The notes below the pieces were generated by a model. That model was given only the letters and a program-made list of their open reading frames with translations. It was not told the origin of the DNA and ran no database searches. DNA of 59,022 nt from a bacterium. GTDB taxonomy: Bacteria; UBP4; UBA4092; JAOAEQ01. Within the stretch, counting starts at the first letter, position 1, and every line of letters starts with the position of its first letter. This document shows positions 53,237 through 59,022 of the stretch, in pieces. The stretch spans positions 1 to 59,022 of the forward strand of contig JAOAEQ010000022.1 of NCBI GenBank assembly GCA_026416715.1, in the 5' to 3' direction. Position numbers and translations under genes: made by a program.

Positions 53237-53932
53237 ATGAATGTATGCGCATTGCTTCTTGCAGCAGGTGAATCTAAGCGGTTTGGAAGCAATAAACTCC
53301 TGCTTCCACTACATACACGGGCAAAGCAGCATAGCAAAGAAAAATTATGCTCCAATCAAACCCTAACTATTATTAACCATATTCTCCACAGCATTATCCA
53401 ATCCGGACTGACAAAAGTAATAACAGTGCTAGGTTATCAAGCTAGCCAGCTTAAACAACAGATTTTATCTGAAAAATATTATTATAAAGAACAGACAATT
53501 TACCCAATTTTCGTCATTAATTCTCGGTATCGGTTAGGTATAGCTAGTTCGATTATCAGTGGGATAGGAAAACTACCACAAAATACCCATGCGGTTTTTA
53601 TCTTTCTCGCAGATAAACCGTTGATTTCTATTAAAACGATACAGAAGATGATTGATCAAACTAATAAAACTAACAAAGGGATTATCATTCCTGTATATCA
53701 GGGAATACAAGGGCACCCGGTGGTTTTTAAAAAAAAATATTTTACAGCATTACGTCATCTCGATAAAAATAAAGACTTTGGAGCACGTGAGCTTATAACA
53801 GCTCATCTAGATGATGTGGAGTATGTTATGGTCAAAGATATCGGTGTCATTCACGATATTGATACGATATCAGATTATATCCAAGTTAGAAAAAGAAGTC
53901 AAAAGTTGGCTGGCAGAAAATCTACCTGCTAA
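53237..53932 (+). CDS. MobA-like nucleotidyltransferase (MocA type)
   Basis: The 231-aa protein resembles the cytidylyltransferase that adds CMP to molybdopterin (MocA). It has ALLLAAGESKRFGSNKLLLP (nucleotide-binding), ITVLGYQASQLKQ, FVINSRYRLGIASSIISGI, FLADKPLISIKTIQKM (the GDxP-type motif, here ADKP) and GIQGHPVVFKKKYF. The family activates cofactors for xanthine dehydrogenase-like molybdenum hydroxylases. It is followed 17 bp later by the YqeB-like gene, the usual partner. No hydroxylase gene is in the window. Confidence 0.87.
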   Translation: MNVCALLLAAGESKRFGSNKLLLPLHTRAKQHSKEKLCSNQTLTIINHILHSIIQSGLTKVITVLGYQASQLKQQILSEKYYYKEQTIYPIFVINSRYRLGIASSIISGIGKLPQNTHAVFIFLADKPLISIKTIQKMIDQTNKTNKGIIIPVYQGIQGHPVVFKKKYFTALRHLDKNKDFGARELITAHLDDVEYVMVKDIGVIHDIDTISDYIQVRKRSQKLAGRKSTC

Positions 53933-53949
53933 CCTTTATATTTTTTCTT

Positions 53950-54825
53950 ATGAACAGGGTAGCAATTGTCATTAAGGGTGGAGGTGATATTGGAACCGGT
54001 GTAGCCCATCGGCTATTTCAAGCTGGTTTTCCAGTTATTGTAATTGATTTACCGCAACCGACAGCGGTGCGTCGAACAGTCTCTTTTTGTGAAGCGATAT
54101 ATCAAGGAGAAATAGAAGTTGAACATGTTATCGCTCGTTTGTTTCCATCAAAACACAGATGTGGGGTTTTTGCAAACAAACTAAAAAATAATAGTAGTGT
54201 TGAATTATTGACTCTCATTACCTATCTAGAACAACATGAATTTGTTCCGGTGATAATTGACCCGGATGCTTCGGGGAAAATCGTTACACAAATCATTGCT
54301 ATCCTACGTGAAAAATATACGCGAATAGTTCTGATCGATGCGATTTTAGCGAAAAGAAACCTTGGTACAAAACGTTCTGATGCAAATCTAGTTATCGGAT
54401 TAGGCCCGGGATTTATTGCCGGAATAGATACCCATTGTGTTATTGAAACTAAGCGGGGTCCTAACCTAGGTAAAATTATCACGACCGGCACCACAGAACC
54501 TAATACAGGAATTCCAGCTCCAATCCTTGGAATTACTGAACAGAGAGTTATTCGTGCACCAACTTACGGTATGTTCTCTGCCCAAGCTCAAATTGGCCAA
54601 CTAGTTCAACAAGGGGATATCCTTGGTAATATCAACGGTGTAAATGTCTACGCACCTATTTCGGGATTATTGCGCGGGTTAATTCATTCCGGACTCATAG
54701 TTGACCGTGGGATGAAATTAGGTGATATTGACCCCCGAGGTGAAGCAGTTTCAATATTTCAAATTTCTGATAGAGCTAGAACGATCGGTGATGGAGTTTT
54801 GCGAGCAATCAACTTAAATCTGTAA
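53950..54825 (+). CDS. yqeB: YqeB-like selenium-dependent molybdenum hydroxylase accessory protein
   Basis: The 291-aa protein matches the EF2563/YqeB family, found with selenium-dependent molybdenum hydroxylases. It starts with VAIVIKGGGDIGTGVAHRLFQAGFPVIVID, then FCEAIYQGEIEVEHVIARL, LIDAILAKRN and GLGPGFIAGIDTHCVIETKRG. The C-terminal part with APTYGMFSAQAQIGQLVQQG is also typical. The exact activity is not known; a role in maturing the enzyme is inferred from its partners. No Shine-Dalgarno is seen; TATATT lies 7 nt before the ATG. It closes the plus-strand group before a convergent helicase gene. Confidence 0.85.
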   Translation: MNRVAIVIKGGGDIGTGVAHRLFQAGFPVIVIDLPQPTAVRRTVSFCEAIYQGEIEVEHVIARLFPSKHRCGVFANKLKNNSSVELLTLITYLEQHEFVPVIIDPDASGKIVTQIIAILREKYTRIVLIDAILAKRNLGTKRSDANLVIGLGPGFIAGIDTHCVIETKRGPNLGKIITTGTTEPNTGIPAPILGITEQRVIRAPTYGMFSAQAQIGQLVQQGDILGNINGVNVYAPISGLLRGLIHSGLIVDRGMKLGDIDPRGEAVSIFQISDRARTIGDGVLRAINLNL

Positions 54826-54929
54826 CTCACATTCCGCCTAAGTTTGATAGTAGTTCATTTTCCGACTTTTTATCGCATTAATACGAGATTGATTTATTAT
54901 GGGTACTCTTCGTGGAAGGATAAAGGGTT

Positions 54930-56666
54930 TTATCTGGAATGAGAAATTAAACCTTTCTTTTGCTTAATCAAACCTGATTTATTAGTGAATACGTTCATAA
55001 TATTCTTCTCGTTTTCGACGGTAATACTAAATTTAGGTTCGGTGAGGTATATTTTCCATCGGTTTTTACTATGCTCTTTTAAATACGGTGCAGAATCTAG
55101 AAAGTCAATGATAATGGCTTCTTCTTTATCTTCGCAACGCCGCAGAACTCGGCCAACCCTTTGAAGAGCGCGAGTTTCGGACCTCCCCCCACTAGCGAGA
55201 ATTAACGCATTCAGATTAGGAACATCGAGTCCTTCATCGGCTAACGTAGTCGCAATGACAAGATTAATATTTTTTAACCGTAATTCGTTCCAAATATGGT
55301 TACGTTTTTGCATCGGAATCGTACCGTGGACAAACGTTGCTTCTGGAAGTAATCGAAGAAGCAGTTTCCCATGTTCAACCTGTTGAACCAAAATAAGAAC
55401 GCTTAGCCCTTGGTTAAGCAATAGCCGTGCTTTTTTTGCGATTAATTTATTTCGAAATTTATTGTGAACGATTTCATTCTGATAGATGGTTGAATAGTCA
55501 AACGATTTATAGTTGGTATTGTTTGAAGGAACCGGAATAAAATATATTCGAGGCGGGACCAGATACTTTTCGTCAATTAACATAGAAGCATTAATTTTAA
55601 TAATTTTCTCGCCTAGCGCAGCTTCAATAAGCAAGTCATGTCCATCTGCCCGATATGGAGTAGCACTCAACCCGTAACGGAACTCAGCTCGTTTCGTCTG
55701 CATGGCTATAGAATAACAGGTATCAGAGGGAATATGATGACATTCATCGAAAAATACAACCGGGTACGATTCAATCATTTGGATAATTGCGTCACGGTTT
55801 GCAGTAATATCGGTTTTATCGTCTTCATCTTCTTCGTCAAATTGATGGTATTCACCACCGAGCGCGCGAATTGAGGTTTGGATTGTTGCAACTGTAATCG
55901 GCAGCAAATTGATAATTCCGTCACCCAGTTGACCAATAGGTATGCCGAATTGATGGTGGAAAAAATCCCGAATTTGATACAGTAATTCACGCGTGTGAAC
56001 GAAAAAGATAGTCGGTCGGTTTAATTCAGCTATGATACCAGCAGCAACCATAGTTTTACCAGAACCGGTTGCCATTTCAATGATTCCGCGTTTAGCAACG
56101 AGCGCTTTTTGAATTGCTAGAAGTTGATATTTTCGAATATTCTCTTTTGATTTGAAAGATAAATTTAAACTCGGTGAACTGCTGATTCTTTCGTCGACTA
56201 TAAGGTAGTTGATTTGATGGGCGTCAAGAATTTTTAATATTTTTTTTAGTAGACCGGTTGGAAATTGGTAGGTTCGTTTATTAAATAAATGCCGTTTTCC
56301 ATCCCAAACACCCTCTATATATTTCGGATTATATTCCGATCCACTGAGTCGAAACGAGGTTGCTGCTTCGATTTGATTAAACGGAATTGATGCACCAGAT
56401 AGTGTGGTATATATATGGTTGATTTTTACCCGCAAATTAGTTTGAATCCAATCTTTCCGATAGAGATGAAATATCTGCGGGTCTATCTGCGATGGATGAA
56501 GTGAACCAATTCGTATCAGGTCAGGAAGATGAATCAGATGTACTTCCCAACGTTTCTTTTCATGATTCCATCGTCGGTTTTCTAAAGCTCGAATCTGATC
56601 AACGATAGCCTGATTAAACTGAAATCGAACCCCTAAATAATCATTATCAATCAACCAAATTTCCAT
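54930..56666 (-). CDS. UvsW/XPB-like superfamily 2 DNA helicase
   Basis: The 578-aa protein has an N-terminal region (about 1-135) with RRWNHEKKRWEVHL and GVWDGKRHLFNKR, recalling the substrate-binding part of UvsW and HARP-type proteins. The helicase core has MATGSGKT (Walker A, about 199-205), FFVHTRELL, FFDECHHIP (DECH, 307-310), LSATPYRADG and the C-terminal ALQRVGRVLRRC with its arginine finger. Such enzymes remodel branched DNA or act in repair. It has no nuclease domain. It is read towards the plus-strand yqeB-like gene with about 105 bp between the two stops and lies after alr with 78 bp between. Confidence 0.88.
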   Translation of the reverse strand: MEIWLIDNDYLGVRFQFNQAIVDQIRALENRRWNHEKKRWEVHLIHLPDLIRIGSLHPSQIDPQIFHLYRKDWIQTNLRVKINHIYTTLSGASIPFNQIEAATSFRLSGSEYNPKYIEGVWDGKRHLFNKRTYQFPTGLLKKILKILDAHQINYLIVDERISSSPSLNLSFKSKENIRKYQLLAIQKALVAKRGIIEMATGSGKTMVAAGIIAELNRPTIFFVHTRELLYQIRDFFHHQFGIPIGQLGDGIINLLPITVATIQTSIRALGGEYHQFDEEDEDDKTDITANRDAIIQMIESYPVVFFDECHHIPSDTCYSIAMQTKRAEFRYGLSATPYRADGHDLLIEAALGEKIIKINASMLIDEKYLVPPRIYFIPVPSNNTNYKSFDYSTIYQNEIVHNKFRNKLIAKKARLLLNQGLSVLILVQQVEHGKLLLRLLPEATFVHGTIPMQKRNHIWNELRLKNINLVIATTLADEGLDVPNLNALILASGGRSETRALQRVGRVLRRCEDKEEAIIIDFLDSAPYLKEHSKNRWKIYLTEPKFSITVENEKNIMNVFTNKSGLIKQKKGLISHSR

Positions 56667-56744
56667 ACAATAAGTTGTTAGGTTTACTGCTCAAATTTTT
56701 TCAGAGACTTATAACTAAATACCTACAACTGACATTGATAATCA

Positions 56745-57863
56745 CTACATATAAATTCGTTTATTCAACCTACCGACAGAACAAACTATTTCGTAAGATA
56801 TTGTTGAAGCCCATTCTGCTACTTCATCAATTCGGATACAATTTCGCTTTTGCTTGCCGAATAAGACCACTTCATCACCAACCTGTGCTTGTGGAACAGC
56901 AGAAATGTCTGTCATAAATTGATCCATACATATTCTACCAACGATTGGGACTCGTTTACCATGAACCAGCACTTCACCACGGTTGGATAATAACCGCGGA
57001 TATCCATTACGATAACCAGCACTAATCGTTGCAATTATTGTTGGTTTATTAGTAATATAAGTTTTCCCGTAGCTAATTGTCCGTCCGGCTTTACATCGTT
57101 TAATATAAATGATTCGCGATTTTAATGTCATTGCTTCCTGTAATGTTGCCAACCGCTGCATCGAGATGGCGGGATATAACCCATAGATGATTAATCCAGG
57201 TCGTACGCCATCAAAATAGTATTTCGGATAGGCTAATACCGTCGCGCTATTTGCCACATGTTGAAAAGGAACGGATATACCGATGGTAGCTAGTTCATTG
57301 ATTACTGTTTTATATCGTTGTACTTGCAGTGCAGTAAATTCTGGGTCAGTATCAGCGCATGCAAAATGTGTAAACAATCCGGTTAATTTCAAGTTTGTAA
57401 GGTTAACTAATCGTTTAATCAATTTCGTTGCTTCTGAATAATAGACACCAATGCGACCAATTCCGGTATCAATTTCGGTATGAAATGGGATAACTCGATT
57501 GTGTTTAGCGGCTAATTGATTAAGTTTAACCGCTACATCATAATGACAGATATTAGGAATCAGCTCATAGTTAATCACCGGATCAACCTCAGCAGTTTGA
57601 CAGCAGCTTAATACGATAATCGGAATGGTAATTCCTGCTTCGCGTAACAAAATAGATTCATCATAAGTTGCAAGACCCAGATAAGGAACGTTTAATTTTT
57701 GTGCGATTTGAGCAACCTTAACCGCTCCATGGCCATAAGCGTCAGCTTTAATCACCGCAATAAGTTTTCTTTTTCTTCCAATTTTTGATTGTATCTGCTT
57801 AATATTATTAGTTATTGCTATTGTATCTACTTCACACCACGTTCTGTAGAGAACATCTACCAT
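56745..57863 (-). CDS. alr: Alanine racemase
   Basis: Alr makes D-alanine for peptidoglycan with PLP. The 372-aa protein has the PLP-binding Lys in IAVIKADAYGHGAVKVA (K39), then GIGRIGVY, GLFTHFACAD, HVANSATVL and VRPGLIIYGLYP. The second catalytic residue lies in the C-terminal domain around SAGYRNGYPRLLS and VGRICMDQFMTDIS, which bears the conserved Cys-Met-Asp. Length is standard. AGGTG lies about 6 nt before the ATG. It stands between the helicase and rpsA, with 68 bp to rpsA; it may be co-transcribed with both. Confidence 0.96.
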   Translation of the reverse strand: MVDVLYRTWCEVDTIAITNNIKQIQSKIGRKRKLIAVIKADAYGHGAVKVAQIAQKLNVPYLGLATYDESILLREAGITIPIIVLSCCQTAEVDPVINYELIPNICHYDVAVKLNQLAAKHNRVIPFHTEIDTGIGRIGVYYSEATKLIKRLVNLTNLKLTGLFTHFACADTDPEFTALQVQRYKTVINELATIGISVPFQHVANSATVLAYPKYYFDGVRPGLIIYGLYPAISMQRLATLQEAMTLKSRIIYIKRCKAGRTISYGKTYITNKPTIIATISAGYRNGYPRLLSNRGEVLVHGKRVPIVGRICMDQFMTDISAVPQAQVGDEVVLFGKQKRNCIRIDEVAEWASTISYEIVCSVGRLNKRIYM

Positions 57864-57931
57864 TATTTACACCTGCCATCAAGGACTTGATACATTAAAC
57901 CATGACATCTTCACAACTAGACCGATGTATA

Positions 57932-59022
57932 TTATTTTATTGTATTGTTTTTCTGCTGATTAATCAATTCACCGAGATTGGTTTTAATTTCCGGCTCTTG
58001 TGCGATATAGAGTTCAAAATCTTTTCTTTCCATTTCCTCCAAATAAGCGCGTCGACTGAGTATCGCTTGTTTTTGTGATTTATTCAAGCGGACTAATTTA
58101 AATTGAACTTCCTGGCCGACTTTCACTACTTCTTCAGGGGCTTTAATTCGTTTTATATCTAATTGAGATAAACGACATACTCCTTCAACGCCATACTCCA
58201 ACTCTACGAAAGCACCAAAATTGGTAATGGAAACGATTTTACCTAGAACAATGCTTCCAATTTGATATTTTCGGATAAAACTTAGCCATGGATCAGCAGT
58301 GATCTGCTTGATTCCAAGCCCGATTTTCCGCTCTTTTTCGTCTATGCGGAGAATTCGCGCTTCAATAATTTCACCAACTTTAACCATTTCAGATGGATGT
58401 TTAATCGGTTTAGTCCAAGAAAAATCAGAGATGTGAATTAATCCTTCAACTCCTTCTGTAATTTTGACAAAAGCACCATAATCGGTTATTGCGGTTACTT
58501 CAACTTTAACAATTGTACCTACTGGATACTTTTTGATAGCTTCATCCCAAGGACTGGGGAGTAACTGTTTAATTCCGAGTGCAATTCGTCGATTTGCTAC
58601 ATCAATATTTAAAATTTTAACTTTAATTTCATCGCCGATTTTAACCACTTCTGATGGATGGTTAATACGTGTCGTCCAAGACATTTCTGATATGTGTACC
58701 ATACCCTCAATGGTTTCATCTAATCTGACAAAAGCACCGTAATCAGTGATTGCAACCACTTTTCCAGTAACAACACTATTGACTGGATATTTTGTTTCAA
58801 CCGTTGTCCATGGGTCGGGGTATTTCTGTTTGAGACCAAGAGCAACTCGTTCAGATTCCATATCTTTTTTTAGCACGATTACTTCTAACTCTTGTCCGAT
58901 ATGAACCACTTCGTTAGGGGCTTTAATTGGAGCCCAAGACATATCACTTATATGTAATAACCCATCAAGTCCACCGAGGTCAATAAATGCACCATACGGA
59001 GTAATCGCTTTAACTTTTCCTT
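57932..59022 (-). CDS. rpsA: Ribosomal protein S1, C-terminal part (cut by window end)
   Basis: The frame is open to the right edge, so the start lies beyond the window. The 363 visible residues hold four S1 RNA-binding domains in tandem, each with the pattern GKVxAITxYGAFVxL, then EGxxHISxxSW and a closing ALGxKQ. The first begins about 4 residues in from the edge, and the others follow every 84-90 residues. The last domain is the most divergent (CRLSQLDIKRIKAPEEVV). The C-terminal tail is charged (EMERKDFELYIAQEPEIKTN). S1 brings mRNAs to the ribosome; in bacteria with few Shine-Dalgarno sequences it matters more. Such repeats also occur in other RNA-binding proteins, but this is the standard rpsA pattern. 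Confidence 0.9.
   Translation of the reverse strand, partial: GKVKAITPYGAFIDLGGLDGLLHISDMSWAPIKAPNEVVHIGQELEVIVLKKDMESERVALGLKQKYPDPWTTVETKYPVNSVVTGKVVAITDYGAFVRLDETIEGMVHISEMSWTTRINHPSEVVKIGDEIKVKILNIDVANRRIALGIKQLLPSPWDEAIKKYPVGTIVKVEVTAITDYGAFVKITEGVEGLIHISDFSWTKPIKHPSEMVKVGEIIEARILRIDEKERKIGLGIKQITADPWLSFIRKYQIGSIVLGKIVSITNFGAFVELEYGVEGVCRLSQLDIKRIKAPEEVVKVGQEVQFKLVRLNKSQKQAILSRRAYLEEMERKDFELYIAQEPEIKTNLGELINQQKNNTIK

Noticed and set aside
1-59022. CRISPR arrays, insertion sequences, prophage and rRNA.
   Set aside because: No regular direct repeats, transposase, integrase, phage structural gene or rRNA sequence was seen.

Overview
This is an AT-rich, gene-dense bacterial chromosome segment with no phage, insertion sequence, CRISPR array or rRNA. 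The gene content suggests an uncultured, largely anaerobic bacterium from a deep branch; the phylum cannot be fixed from the window. Pointers to anaerobic metabolism are the siroheme-dependent haem genes ahbC and ahbD, the N-terminus of a corrinoid methyl-carrier protein, a B12-type radical SAM enzyme, nickel-pincer cofactor genes (larB, larC) and a selenium/molybdenum hydroxylase accessory pair. An Fe/Mn superoxide dismutase suggests exposure to some oxygen.

Layout. 1-8.8 kb (minus strand): corrinoid protein fragment, a very large GH2 glycosidase, uridine kinase, an AI-2E-type permease, ahbD, ahbC, dCTP deaminase and a NifU-like Fe-S protein. 9-10 kb: a secreted TIM-barrel glycosidase-like protein. 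10.3-11.0 kb: four tRNA genes (transcribed His, Arg, Lys, Leu) behind a recognisable promoter. 11.2-24.1 kb (plus): glycosylation island 1, with seven glycosyltransferases, a TPR/zinc-ribbon/methyltransferase protein, a SPASM radical SAM protein and a B12-binding radical SAM protein. 24.2-34.5 kb: housekeeping genes (tsaD, dus, larC and larB on minus, sod, ileS, lspA, lgt). 34.6-36.9 kb (minus): a RecB-like Fe-S nuclease and two methyltransferases. 37.2-53.2 kb (plus): glycosylation island 2, with seven glycosyltransferases (two fused to methyltransferases), a complete dTDP-L-rhamnose set (rmlB, rmlC-like, rmlD, rmlA), two methyltransferases, a YfhO-type membrane protein and a polyprenol-phosphate sugar synthase. 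53.2-54.8 kb: a MobA-like nucleotidyltransferase and a YqeB-like protein. 54.9-59.0 kb (minus): a UvsW/XPB-like helicase, alanine racemase and ribosomal protein S1 (cut by the window end).

How the genes work together. The two islands probably build a rhamnose-containing, methylated surface glycan. The Rml enzymes make dTDP-rhamnose, GT2 and GT4 enzymes assemble the chain, the methyltransferases and radical SAM proteins modify it, and the YfhO protein with its polyprenol-sugar synthase may add lipid-linked sugars outside the membrane. No flippase, polymerase, chain-length regulator or initiating transferase is present, so export must be encoded elsewhere.

The points most worth a second look are: a 57-codon ORF with a strong ribosome-binding site upstream of larB; a plus-strand terminator with no plus-strand gene before it (possible small RNA); a three-tier hairpin between two paralogous glycosyltransferases; a dCTP deaminase with Ser where the catalytic Glu should be; a divergent SOD active site; a radical SAM protein with an unexplained C-terminal domain; and several genes whose -10 box sits 6-8 nt before the start codon, as in leaderless transcription.
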